Below, in pieces: positions 31,891-42,917 of a stretch of DNA of 45,867 bases. Under the pieces are notes generated by a model, which saw nothing but the letters and a program-made list of their open reading frames with translations, did no database searches and was not told the DNA's origin. Numbering within the stretch: the stretch's first letter is position 1; the number at the start of each line of letters is the position of its first letter. Both the position numbers and the translations under genes were made by a program. Location of the stretch: assembly GCA_034698045.1 (NCBI GenBank), contig JAQGAU010000068.1, forward strand, positions 1 through 45,867, given 5' to 3'. Source of the stretch: Paramacrobiotus richtersi (lineage: Eukaryota > Tardigrada > Eutardigrada > Parachela > Macrobiotidae).

Positions 31891-32139
31891 AATCTGTATA
31901 GCTTTGAATGCCGTTGCTGGTTGCTCCTTTGCAGGCGCGATGAACATAGCGTTCATTCCGAGCCCATACTTTATTATGCTGTTCTGGAGTTGCGAGAACG
32001 TAAGCCAAAAATTCGTAGCAACTGCCCAAACATGGTAGTATCTGACAGCTGCCAGCCCGAAGCCCAGAAACACCACACTAGCCACATTTCGTGAATCTCG
32101 TAACATCACTACCGTAACGTTTGCATTTTTCTCTTGCAA
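31726..32139 (-). other. Open minus-strand frame, possible membrane protein piece
   Basis: It has 137 codons. The upstream two thirds look protein-like: an NVTVV start, hydrophobic segments VASVVFLGFGLAAV and AVATNFWLTFSQL, then KYGLGMNAMFIAPAKEQPA. The last third is antisense to the K/P/A-rich relic and is likely fortuitous. No paralogue is in this window and no family is recognised. It could be an exon of an unrelated gene. Confidence 0.2.
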
Positions 32140-32449
32140 CGAGTCTATCAGATTCTGTACTTTAAGCCTCTAGAAAGAATGCTTACGATTCAGTCTGTTG
32201 TTATCGAGCTGGAATACACATTACTAAAAGTCGTTATGTTTAATTGTCCTGAGACTGCAAGCATGTAAGAAAACGTGTAAAGACAGCTCGGTATACGAGT
32301 GACCATTTACTGTACGTACGGAAAAGGAACCAGGTACAAAAAGGTTTGCAAAGTATTATCCAGCTGTTCCGGTTGTGACGAGCATGCCCTTCGACTGTTA
32401 CGCAGGACCAGCCGATATTCGTCGTGATCAAGTTTACCATGTAAACCAA

Positions 32450-33075
32450 TAAAGCAACGCTATTCATCTACGAACGTTTTGGAGATGGTCGAAATTAAAA
32501 AGCAACAAAAACAAAAACTGGAGAAATTCTAGACAGGCAACTCAGGAGAAGGTCATTGGAAATATCTCATCATGCAAACTGCATCATGTCGTCTGGGCCT
32601 TTCAAATACAACATCTATAATTTGTTTACCAAGCATTTGTTTCTGCTTGGTGAAAATCTAAAGCAGTTTACTAGAATGACAACGTCATTGCTGATGATCG
32701 CATGTCTCACGTGCGCAGTACATTTCGATTGATCGTAGAACGGCCATAGCGCAACAAGATTGGTTCCGCTGTAGGATGATAATCTGAAAGCATTATCGGA
32801 CAACATTTAAAGACCATATTTTGCTCATCACAGAAGCTACACAGGCAAACCTTTCTATGAAAGCCGGAAATGCTGTCGAATTGGAAAATGGTTTCCACCT
32901 AAGGCAAGGAAATTAATTTTGCAGACAGGATAGTTAATTTATATTAATTCCAGCTACGGAGTTCCGGCTGTTATTTCTTCTGCTAGCTAAAATCTCATCA
33001 TTTTCCCAAAGAAAAGGCAGCCTAATATTATTTTTAACAGGGCTTCCTATGAAATTCCGCACTGTGTCCAGCAAC
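32450..33075 (+). promoter_or_regulatory. Conserved 5' flank of receptor copy 6
   Basis: The shared block TTGGTTCCGCTGTAGGATGA is at about 32759, 315 bp before the ATG. AATTTTGCAGACAGGATAGT near 32913 corresponds to the second box but is more diverged here than in other units. CAGGAGAAGGTCATTGGAAA near 32543 is shared with 22066. Confidence 0.4.
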
Positions 33076-34247
33076 ATGTCTGACATTTCTTTGCACACAG
33101 ACATTGCCGACAACGCACGAAACAATGGCAACATCCAATACGCGCTAGCAGTATACGATTCGGGAGTAGTTTGGGTGGATTTGCTTGTGCTGGTTTTGTT
33201 CTTGTCTGACAAACGTTTGATTACACCTTTCAACGTTTGCCTAATCGACATCCTCTTTTCCTATACAAAGATGCTTGCCATGAGGTCAGTTTTAGACTGG
33301 CTCAGTTTGGAGGCGCGATTCTCTGCGATTCAACGTCCGTCTGTGTGTCGTTTCAAAATCCTGGTCGAATGGGTCGTTGGACCGCTTGCCGGAGTAAATA
33401 TCTTTATTTTGGCTGCCACTCGTTTGTGGGCCATCACATTTCCAGTATCCTATCGCGAACGCCATACTGTGCGGGTGGCTGTCGTCATTTGCGTACTGGT
33501 AAAGATCATTGGCTATTCCACGCGTTTACCGCATTTCATTGCTAGTACACTGATATCACAAGCCGACAGCAGAAATGACAGTAACTCGTTTGCTGTGAAT
33601 GGAATACTTTGTCGTGTTCCCACCGAGGCGTTTCCGATGTTATTCTATGTGATAAAATACTTGACGACGGGGTGTCTCGCGATTGTTTATGTTGCTGTGC
33701 CGTATTCTATCATCATGAGACGGATTCGACGGGGAAAGGTCGGCACTACCGGTAAGAGACTTTGCAGGAATCGTTTGAAAAACCAATATTAATCATACAC
33801 AGGCTGTTAACAGCTACTTTTTAGGCGACTTCAGATGTATCGAATACTTGCGCTTTTTCTTTAAATTTTTTTGGTAATGGTTTGTGTACGTGTATCGCTT
33901 TTCCAGCGTATGGTGCCGCACGACAGCAACAGCAATCTGGCCAGAAAGGAACATTCAAGATATACATAATTTCAACTGTGATCCATTTCTGCTGCACCGT
34001 GCCAAGTCTAGTAACCACCAATCTTCTGTCACACGACCGGTTTGCTAACGACGTTTCCAGGCTATGCTACGCTCTCGTATACTTCCTGGAGCCTATGACG
34101 TGTCTTCTGTGCGTACCACGTGCGAGGGAGATCCTTCTGACTAAATTACAAAAAGCGTTGCGGAACTTATGTGCGAAACCAAATAGCCTGCCAGTTAATC
34201 AAGAAGTGCCTCCCCTCGAACTGACTTTAGTCTCGAAGAACAACTAA
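33076..34247 (+). CDS. Rhodopsin-like seven-helix receptor, copy 6, intact
   Basis: Exon 1 is 33076-33751 and exon 2 is 33907-34247, with a 155-nt intron (ACCG|GTAAGAG ... TTCCAG|CG, phase 1). The product is 338 residues. Start MSDISLHTD aligns with the family, although the conserved NVT glycosylation site is lost here. TM3 ends in TRLWAITFP, outer-loop variant FAVNGILC, TM6 IHFCCTVP, TM7 EPMTCLLCVP. It is very close to copy 3 from TM3 to TM5. The usual stop TAA has become TTA, adding six residues (LVSKNN), and the donor-like GTAAGT at that position is lost. The intron is not a multiple of three. Membrane receptor by fold, ligand unknown. Confidence 0.87.
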
Positions 34248-34950
34248 CGCGGTGGGTTTGAACGATCAAGTTACTTGCTTCCGTACAATATTTTTATCGA
34301 TTATTATACGAAACATGTAAGCGAAACAAATGCGAAAAATAATATTATTACAATAGGACTGCGAATTGCAAAAACACGCGTATTACAAAATAGTATCTTT
34401 ATAAGTTTAGCTGAAGCATGCAAAAAATGAACGCAAATAGGTCGCACTGTGTTGTGTGCTTAGTCAGTGATTCTGCAATCCACCATTAGAGCAAGGATCC
34501 GTTGCGCCAACAATATCGCATCGCGCGCATGCTTTAGAAGTCTAGTGTCCACAGTCCACAGTGTGCAGTGTTTTAGCAAGCAACTATGACGACGTTGTCC
34601 GCGTGCGCACTGCTGCACATAAGTAATTGTCACCGCCCATGACGCTGAATTATCGCGGGCAAGCGTTCCTCGTTGCCGAATACGAAACGTCCTCAAATGG
34701 CGTCCAGCGAGCACCCTGGGATTCCATTCGTCTGTTACCGCAGAAGCCGCAGAACTGCCGGCTTGGGCGTTTTCTAGCTATCATTCTGGTTTTACCGCAC
34801 TGCGTAAAGTTCTTATAGAATGTCAGAACCCATTGTGATCTGTGAATTTTTGCAGAAGAATCGCTGAAACGGGCTCCCCTCAAAACGTTACAGGAAAATG
34901 TTCTCAGCGGCTAGTCCCAAATCGGATAGTGTATAATTCGGCTCAGTGCA
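34248..34950. repeat. 3' flank of receptor copy 6
   Basis: GATCAAGTTACTTGCTTCCG and ATTATCGCGGGCAAGCG are shared with other flanks. The antisense coiled-coil ORF is reduced here by an internal deletion: only its end (about 34650-34800, minus strand) is recognisable. ATTCTGGTTTTACCGCACTG near 34778 is the uninterrupted form of the target of foldback element 2. Confidence 0.5.
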
Positions 34951-35214
34951 CTTGGTTTACTGTTGTCAGGATCTAGACAAGGATTTCGTTACTGTGTTTT
35001 TGCAACCCAGTGATTCTGGCCGAAAAGTGATCAGTGCAAAGATTTGAGCCGGCCGAAACCGTAATAAACGAGCGAAAGAAATAACGCAGAACAAAATGAC
35101 CCACCCTAGGAGTTGTGGAGGACAGTGTAACAAAATGAGAGGTAACAGGTTGTGCATCCTCACTGCCATCGTGGGGATCGCCATAGGATGCGAAACATAT
35201 ACTTAGGGCACTAT

Positions 35215-35425
35215 CAAAGACACGAAAGAAACGATAGGATACTGCTAGATACTGGAGGATACGGTTGGATACTCTATGGTACGGAAAATATAATAAGATA
35301 CATTTAGGATACCCTAAGGTACGGTGGGATACAATAGGATGCTCTAAGAAAAGGAAGATACAATGAGGCACACTTAGGATACGGTGGGATAGAACTGCAT
35401 GCTCTAAGATACAATAAGATACCTT
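35215..35425. repeat. Degenerate GGATAC minisatellite
   Basis: About 20 irregular copies of a 10-nt type unit (AGGATAC, AAGATAC, TGGATAC) are separated by short spacers. Longer units such as TTAGGATACGGTGGGATA appear at higher order. 34951-35214 before it shows nothing recognisable. Confidence 0.7.
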
Positions 35426-35429
35426 CAGA

Positions 35430-35800
35430 TATCTGGATAAGATAATAATTCTGGAATCGTTTTATACGGCCGGCAAGTTTTATCCGAACTTGTCTATTCA
35501 TTCATTGTTGACCTTTGCTGTGACAGCAGAACACTGCACACAGACGTGTCGTTGCTGCTGATTATCAGAAAGCACTCGCGCGCTATATATACTTAGGAAA
35601 ATTTAGCAATCACAAAAGCAACCTACGCACCGTCGTCCATTGATTCTCTAGGTAACGCCAGATTGGAATTGCTTCCAACAGGAGGTGTGACAGACTACTT
35701 TTGCTGAAAGGATAATCCCTTTGCACACATTTATTCTTCGGATACTCGTATACGTACTACTGCCGTTCCTTCCTTACCGGATGTACTAATGTAATTAACT
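35430..35800. repeat. Dispersed repeat family B, short copy
   Basis: It contains TTTATACGGCCGGCAAG, TCAGAAAGCACTCG, CAACCTACGCACCGTCGTCC and the leader GCTGAAAGGATAATCCC near 35703, in the order seen at 3700-6100 and 41930-42340. It stops within the leader without a receptor ORF. Confidence 0.5.
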
Positions 35801-35899
35801 AGTTACGAAAACGGACGCAAATGCTACGTACGAGAAAGAAACCATGTACAAACACGTTAGCACAGTACTATCTAACTATGCACAGTTTTACTGGTTAAC

Positions 35900-36450
35900 G
35901 AATTCTGTAAACACTTCAGGACAACATTACTAATTAACGATAAAAAAGTCACAGCAGAACTCCAGACCTACAAGGTCATTGCTGCCTTTGAAACTGTTGA
36001 GAAACCTGACCCCGAACGCGAAGTGGTAAAATAGATTTAAAAATAGTGCGACCAGAGCGTGGCAACATTGTTTTCCCTATCGGATTCCGCGGAGTGGCGG
36101 ACTAAAGGCTCAAGAAGCGAGACGCTTATTTAGAACAGAAACGCGTCCCTTTAAAGCGGCGGTACGATGGCACTGGATTTCGATATCAAGAGGTAAGAAA
36201 AGCTAAATTACGTTTACTAAAAAGGAAAACGGAGACCGGATGTGAAATCAGCAGTGCAGGCAGCCAAACACCCGAAGGCCATAAATTAACAGCCAGCGCA
36301 AAACCAGTGGAATCAAGGAAGACTGTGAATTCACTTGCAACAGTACGCTCCCCGTTCCCGAAGAAGCTTCCGCAAAAGAGGCGGATATCAGCGGAGCGCT
36401 AAACAAATTTCGTAATGTAATGAATTCATTTTACGAACGTTCTTTAGCTA
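35900..36450 (+). pseudogene. K/P/A-rich basic ORF relic, copy 4
   Basis: GCGACCAGAGCGTGGCAAC at about 36048, then AAAGCGGCGGTACGATGGC and a frame reading VKSAVQAAKHPKAIN before a stop. It is shorter and more broken than the 24.9 kb and 31.4 kb copies. Confidence 0.35.
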
Positions 36451-36479
36451 GTCAAAATTAATGAGCAACAAATGCAAAA

Positions 36480-37107
36480 AGGAAAGAACTCTGGACGATT
36501 AACTTAGGAGAAGGTCACCGGAATATGTCACGCAAAGTTAGTCCTGCTTTATGTAACCGCCCAAACCACCGTAGGCGTCAGGGTCTTGCGAGTGTAAGTG
36601 CATAATTGCATAGCAAGCACTCCCCGTTTTTGCATTACTTTTACACACATCTGAAAGCAGAGCACCAGACCGACAAGATAGCTGCTTCAAATGACTGTTC
36701 CCCTTGCCTGCTGTCTGGCTAATTGTTCCTGAATAATAATCCGATGTGGCACAACAGGTTTGATCGTAGTATGACCTGAGCGTAATAATACGCCTTCCGT
36801 CATCGGATGATTATCAAAAAGCATTCCCACGCTAGGTGCACGCCATTCGGTGATCACAAAGGCACCATCAGCACGGCTTTCCATTAAAACCGGATTTGCG
36901 GCCAAATCGGAAGCTGCACTTTTAGGTGAAAGCCAGGAGATTTATCCTGCTTGAAGGATAATTAATCAATACAAATTCCATGTTGTACGGCTGCTGGTAC
37001 GCCTGGTAGCTAAGATGTCTTGATTATTGCAAGCACAAACATAAGGCAATGTGACATTCTTGTTTGCAATTTGGATTCCCCTGACATTCCACAATCTGTA
37101 CGCCAAT
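36480..37107 (+). promoter_or_regulatory. Conserved 5' flank of receptor copy 7
   Basis: GCCTTCCGTCATCGGATGAT at about 36792 lies 316 bp before the ATG. CTTGAAGGATAATTAATCAA is at about 36950. AAAACCGGATTTGCGGCCAA is nearly identical to the copy 3 flank. Confidence 0.45.
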
Positions 37108-38259
37108 ATGTCTAACGTTACTTTGCATACAGACATTGCCGACAATGCACGAAACAAACGCAGCATCGAATACGTGATAGCAATATATGACTCGGGAATA
37201 GTTTGGTTCGACTTGCTTGTGCTGGTTTTGTTCTTGTCTGACAAGCGTCTGATCACACCTTTCAACGTTTACCTAATCGACCTCCTCTTTTCGTATACAA
37301 CGATGCTCTCACTGCGGTCAGTTTTAGACTGGATGAGTTTGGAGACGCAATTCTCTGCGATCGAACGTCCATCTTTGTGTCGTTTCAAAATCCTGGTCGA
37401 ATGGGTCATTGGACCGCTTGCCGGAGTGAATATCTTTATTTTGGCCGCCACTCGTTTGTGGGCCATCGTATTTCCGGTATCCTATCGCCAACGCCATACT
37501 GTACGGTTGGCTGTAATCATTTGCGCGCTAGTGAAGATCGTTGGCTATTCCACGCGTTTACCGCATTTTATCGCAAGTACAATGATATCACAAACCGACA
37601 ACAGAAATGATACTACTTCGTTCGCTGTAAATGGAATTCTTTGTCGTGTTCCCACCGAAACATTTCCAATGTTATTCTATGTGGTAAAATACTTGTCAAC
37701 GGCATGTCTCGCGATTGTTTACGTGCTCGTGCCGTGCGTTATCATCATGAAAAGGATACAACGTAGGAATGTCGGCATTACCGGTAAGACGCTTTGCAGG
37801 AAACGTCTGGGGACTAAAGATTAATTGTTCATAGGGTTTTGATGGCAATTTTTCACGCGACTTTGGTTGTATTTAACTGGAGCTCTTTCTATATAGAGTT
37901 TTCGTAATGTCTTGTAGGCTGGTTTTGTCTTTCCAGCGCATAGTGCTGCACGAAAGCGACAGGAATCAGGACAGCGAGTAACGTTCAAAATATACATCAT
38001 TTCAACTGTCATCTATTTCTGCTGCACCGTGCCAGGTCTAGTCACCACCAATCTTCTGCCACACGACCGGTTTGCTAACAATGTTTCCAGGCTGTGCTAC
38101 GCTCTCGTATACTTTCTGGAGCCCATGACGTGTCTTCTTTGCGTACCGCTTGCTCGGGAGCTCCTGGTGGCGAGACTGCGAAAGGTGTGGTGGAAATTAT
38201 TTATCAAAGCAAACAGTCCGGTTAAGCGACAAGTAATACCTACTATGGAATTGAGGTAA
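37108..38259 (+). CDS. Rhodopsin-like seven-helix receptor, copy 7, intact
   Basis: Exon 1 is 37108-37783 and exon 2 is 37937-38259, with a 153-nt GT-AG intron (ACCG|GTAAGA ... TTCCAG|CG). The product is 332 residues. MSNVTLHTD includes an NVT glycosylation site. Compared with copy 3 it has TRLWAIVFP, YRQRHTVRL, a TM5 ending VLVPCVIIM, and SAARKRQE at the exon join. TM6 reads IYFCCTVP and TM7 EPMTCLLCVP. An upstream in-frame ATG at 37051 would add 19 residues but is not conserved in position. The stop TAA (38257-38259) overlaps AG|GTAAGT, a perfect donor consensus. The intron length is a multiple of three but contains a stop, so retention would truncate this copy. Confidence 0.88.
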
Positions 38260-39060
38260 GTCTTACTGAACAACTAACGCGGTGTGTCGGAGCGACCAAG
38301 TTACTTGCGATCAGATCAACATAGCTCCGAATTTTTCACCGATTATGAGACATAACAATATTATTATAGCGATTGCAAAAAACACGTACATCGGACTGTT
38401 ATCCTAATAGCGATGTTCGGGTGTACTTAAATCTTCAGCCTACCACCCACACTGCGGCTATTCTTATCTCGATCCCAGGTAGGCTTGTCCGGGATCTAGA
38501 TAGGAATCGCTGCAGTGTCGGCAGAAGGCTGTAGATTAAAGACAGCCTATACTCGAAGCTGATTATTAAGGGAATGGTCTGAAATACAATCTTTTTATAG
38601 TGCATTTTTTATACGTTTACCTTAGCGTTTCATCACGGCAAGAACCAACATCAAGGCTCAACGTATAAGCACCAACTTATAATACGAAACCATGTCAACA
38701 ACTGATGCAAGCACATAAGTAAGTGATTCCACAATCGACCATAAGGCTAAGGATCCGTTGAACCAATAGTATCGCATCGGGTTCTTTACCAGTCCGCAAG
38801 CGACTATGACGACGTTGTCTGCGTGCGTACTGCTGTGCGTACCGCACCGCAAGCTGTCCTCATTACCGAATACACAACGGCGTCATCGATATCTAATATA
38901 CGCGGCTTGTTGCTAATGCCACGCTTTGCCAATGTGCCATACTGATAGTGAGGAAACGGGGGTGCACACAACCCTGTACCAAGATATGCTACTGCATTAA
39001 TTGTAATGAGATATGCGAAGATCGGTTGCACAATGGCGAAGTAACACTTTTAATTGCGCA
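38260..39060. repeat. 3' flank of receptor copy 7
   Basis: It is homologous to 9106-9700 and 23920-24400 (CCTTAGCGTTTCATCACGG at 38620-38638, GCAACTATGACGACG-type string near 38800). The antisense coiled-coil ORF is not recognisable here. A 75-codon minus-strand frame at 38804-39031 is not kept in the sister flanks. Confidence 0.5.
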
Positions 39061-39689
39061 AGTAAGGATAATGGTTCACGGAAGGGTGTTTTGCACGTGA
39101 ATTAATAACGCGGATAACAGCGCTCAGTGCATAGGATCGAAATGGTACAGAAATGTCAACTTGTCTGCTTGTCATGATTTCTTGCGTTTTCATTAGCGCA
39201 TAATACGATGGGATTTGTTTCAGTAATGAGAGATCATCCGATTCTGAATCATCTTAGATGTTTCACTGGACGACCTTGCCCGCAAATCGCCGACATTCAG
39301 GTTCCTATATCGCAGAATTCTTTTCAGTTTATCAGTTGGAAAATACCACCATGACCTTTTACCATGCGGATCCATATTGTGCGGACTCAGCGTTACTGCC
39401 TCACCCCGATTGTTTGCAGGGCGAACTACAGCAGTCTGGACTGAACATAACAATCTGTTAGTTACGAACTAACGTGCTTGTTTAAATTAAATCGTATCTT
39501 GAAATAAATACTCTTGTTCTCATTACTTCCTGCTGTTTCTTTTGTCGTTGCTTCTGTTGTTGCTGTTTTCCATTTATCCAGTTTGCTGCCTTAAGTTAGT
39601 TGTTCCCTAGTGTCACCAGACATTAAAATTAATAAATCCAATCAGACCGTAAGAACAGCTTTATTGAGGTTAGCGGCAAGGCTAGATTA
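39061..39689. other. Intergenic stretch, nothing recognised
   Basis: Short overlapping frames on both strands (39258-39461 + and 39220-39453 -) have no family resemblance. No repeat shared with the rest of the window was seen. Confidence 0.4.
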
Positions 39690-39925
39690 CAGAGCGACAT
39701 TACAGAGCACGGTGACTAGTCAGGTCCCGTTCCGGAAGCCGTGAAGGAAATCTACTTCCGCGCAGAGGAGTACACGTACGGAAAGTACCAGGAAAGAAGA
39801 GGCAATCATAAATGCAGACGGCCTTTTCGCTGGATTTATCAAATGTGTGACCAAATTGAGCATTTTTTCCCTAGCAAAACCGGCGAGCGCATTTCTGCAC
39901 GCTAAGAACATATAAACGGTGACCA
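39690..39925 (+). pseudogene. Kinase relic, second N-lobe/hinge fragment
   Basis: It matches the kinase relic at 2075-2800 in order: GTGAAGGAAATCTACTTCCG (VKEIYF), GGAAGAGGCA-type segment, then GCTGGATTTATCAAATGTGT aligned to GCTGGATTCATCAAAGCGGT at 2671, and GCATTTCTGCACGCTAAGAA aligned to the AFLHANN region. It stops before the catalytic loop. Several stops make it non-functional. Confidence 0.55.
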
Positions 39926-40129
39926 ATAAAAAATACGTTCAGTAACGTACTAGTGGTACGAGTTACAGGATCCAAGTTGCCAAGTACGAGAACGCATTCT
40001 TATTAACCACATACATAATCTCGTGAACTATCAAATGTGTCGCTTTTTCCTAATCCCCAAATTCTGCAAGAATTAAAAATCTTACGGCCGCCCCCATATC
40101 ATTGCCACGGGTTGTCGGATACGACGGTT
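39926..40129. other. Short intergenic stretch
   Basis: Nothing is recognised between the kinase fragment and repeat family B. Confidence 0.4.
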
Positions 40130-42360
40130 ACATCGCGCGGATTGTTTGTTCCTTCCTTGTCATACTTTTAATAATTATATTCAATAGCCTACGCGTAAAA
40201 AAGGTTACTTACAGAGACAGATTGTGTTTTTGAACACTGCGTGTTTGTTATCAACCGCAGGAGGCTTTAGATTGGCCATTGGCGGCGACATTAGTCACCA
40301 ATTTATGCAGTGTAAATTAGTCGCCGTATTATCTCTAAGGTCTACCGTGTTGTTTGTGAGTGTTGGCTGGTCTGTTCCGCAGTATTTATACTAGTGCCAG
40401 GAGACCACACGTACTGCAACTGTCAACAGTTATACATAGTGCAGAACCGGTTATACTATCGTAATAAGACTCATAACGTACGTCGAGGTTGCAGTACGAA
40501 TTTCGCAAGCGAGGCCGCTGTCAATAAGAAAGCGGTCCATCGAGATACTCGAAAAAAGCCCAGTCGTTGCCGGTGTCGCATTTACCAAATATCCCGTTGC
40601 CTAATCACTGGCCGAAAACATCGATCTTTGGCATGCTTCGTAGCAGTGAACAACTGCTCGAATATGATGTACTGAATGTTTAAAGTTACTGATGTTGAGC
40701 ACTTCCAAGCTGCGGCACCAGAAATGCTGGTAAAGGGCCGCATCCAGCATCCGCATAGCAAAATATTATCATGACCTTTATTATTTTACCTAAATCATGA
40801 CCTAAATTATTATTTTAGTCGGTGCCCGCATTCGAAGTGATACTTTGCCTGCCTTCCAAAAATCTGTTTTCATTGCAAACAAAAAACGTAACGCGGGAAA
40901 AGCGGATAACCAGAAATTAGGGCTCAGCCGTACAGTTGGAATGTCGGTCGATAAGTTTGTTGCGAATTTACGCCCCTTTAGAAATGTGCACAGATCGTCA
41001 GTTACGTATGCAGCCGATACCCATTTCACTGTAAAAACGGTTACTTACGCATCCGCTCAGGATATCAAACAAGGATCGATCCTGGGTGTCAGTCATGGAT
41101 TTACAGCTATCTGCCGCACCGAAGGTCATCCTGTTATGGAATTTGGAATCGCCAGTGAATTTATCAAGTGATCTTATTCTGAAAAGATGTTGAACAAGAT
41201 CAGGTATTATTATACTATTATATGCTTCAAATAGCATTAGTAGGCAAGCAACGGCTTGGGTTGCCCCCTCGGCGTTTTTTTGTGAGCAATGTAAAAGCGT
41301 TAAAAGGAAAATGTTGAGGGCTTTTGGTCGAAGTATTATGGAATAGTCCAGGTCTAACAAAATTGATATGGAACTAACTTTATCTGATCAAGTGCATCAC
41401 CGTAACAAAGCGCTGCGAGTTGCTGGTGCAGGGAGTTCATCTACCATGGTAGTCTGTTCCGTTTGTAGCTACACTAATAACCTTGTTAAGACGTAGTAGT
41501 GCGTCCTTTTTCATATAACTCGTTTCGCCGTGCCTCAGGTCATAGTTTGGTACAGGAACGAAACTGCCCGTTTCCAAGGTTACTTCTGTGACAGTTCTGT
41601 TCCGGTTCATCTCATTAAATTTGAAGACCACTGACCGTGGGGTACTGAAGAAACAAAGTCTTATTACTACTTTTCTTTCGTCCTGCTTCGAATTCATGTC
41701 AAACGTTCGGCATTGAAGAAAAACATCCCGTTTTTGACTCGGTATTAGGCTTGTTTTGTCCTGCTTCACCGGGCAACATGTTGACCGCATCCACAAGTTT
41801 ACCACATTGTTTGTTAACTCTGCTCGCCAGACGGATCGATTTGACAAACGAGTGCACGCACGGGAAACGCCGACGCAGTAAACTGGTCTATTATGATAGA
41901 ATATTCTACCCAGATATCTGGGTAAATAATTTCTGGAACCGTTTTACGAGGCCGGCATGCTTTATCCATACTTACCGATCCATACCAACCTGTGCTCTAA
42001 CAGCACAGCACTGCACCCACAAGGGTCATTTATGCACCCACGAGCGTCCTTTATGCATTGAGCAAAGAAAATTGGCTCCGATTGCGATTACTGTATAACT
42101 CTATTACCATTTGATCAGTTTTGATGTTGGTGCGACAGTAGCGTGGCAGTCTCGCTTCCGCTTGTGTATGTTTACCAGAAAGCACTTCAGAGCTATTTCT
42201 GGGAAAATTTAACAACTACAAAAACAACCTACGTACAGTCGATCCATCGAAGGCGTCAGTAACTTCGAATAACCTCCAGCCAGAGGACTGAAAGGTTATA
42301 TTTACTGATAGCATAATTAATCTACACAAATTCAGCATCCGGATGTCTTAGTGTTGTTCC
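40130..42360. repeat. Dispersed repeat family B, copy at 40.1-42.4 kb
   Basis: It is colinear with 19550-21480: GCCTACGCGTAAAAAAGG (40188), GGCGGCGACATTAG (40282), AAGAAAGCGGTCCATCGAGA (40525), CGTAACGCGGGAAAAGCGGA (40888), AGTCATGGATTTACAGC (41091), then the doubled CGTTCGG segment (41640-41770), ACGAGTGCACGCACGG (41849) and the leader near 42300. This is the fullest copy. None of its open frames is shared by all copies. Confidence 0.6.
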
Positions 42361-42434
42361 CTATATATCCGGTAGCCATCGCGTAAAAAACGTCACTTAG
42401 ATTGAGTGTGCTTTCGAACATCGCATGTTTGTTA

Positions 42435-42917
42435 TTAACCGTAGAGTTTTCTGAATTGGTTATTAATGGTGACACCAGTCACCACGAATTTATGCGCTTC
42501 AGAGTAGTCTCCGTAACCTCGACGGGGCTGCCGCGGTACGAATTTTGCGATAAGCTGAGCTACCAATATTAACGCGGTCGATCGGCTGTGACCGGCAAAA
42601 AAGCCCCCCCCCCCGCCGGCGAGAAGTCCCCCCAGACTTTTTTGCCGGGTCCCCCCTGTTACCATCGCCAAAAACGTAACCCTTGCGCACACTTGGTGAC
42701 CGCAAGGACCTATGACGTAAACCTGGAAATTGCACCGATCCATGATCCAAGATCCGCCACCAAGCGCCAGCCCCACCGCCACCACTGTGACAAATATCCC
42801 AAATACAACTATTAGGTGGCGTCGTGTACATGAAGACATAATTATTTGCCGAGCTTCTATAAATATGGCGTACTTAATTTCCGGCGATGCTCTGGGCGCT
42901 GAAGGTAGAGGAGACAT
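42435..42917 (-). pseudogene. Proline-rich repeat protein with membrane segment, 3' part
   Basis: A 160-codon frame starts at an ATG (42917). It begins with a 14-residue repeat (SPLPSAPRASPEIK), then a linker, then a strongly hydrophobic helix HLIVVFGIFVTVVAVGLAL and FQVYVIGPCGHQV. Upstream on the same strand (43585 to 42920), more 14-residue repeats and helical segments (AWKAAEAFLEIIQDTIQEI, AFKQLQDASVSINGQ) are readable in shifting frames. It could be the end of a membrane-anchored protein with a helical and proline-rich outer part. The poly-C run at 42601-42611 near its 3' end and the frame shifts upstream suggest decay. Family unknown. Confidence 0.3.

Noticed and set aside
7337-37466. 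Minus-strand open frames of about 65 codons opposite exon 1 of several receptors (7337-7537, 10840-11040, 22815-23012, 37269-37466).
   Set aside because: They are alike only because the receptor exons are alike. They are antisense shadows of coding DNA.
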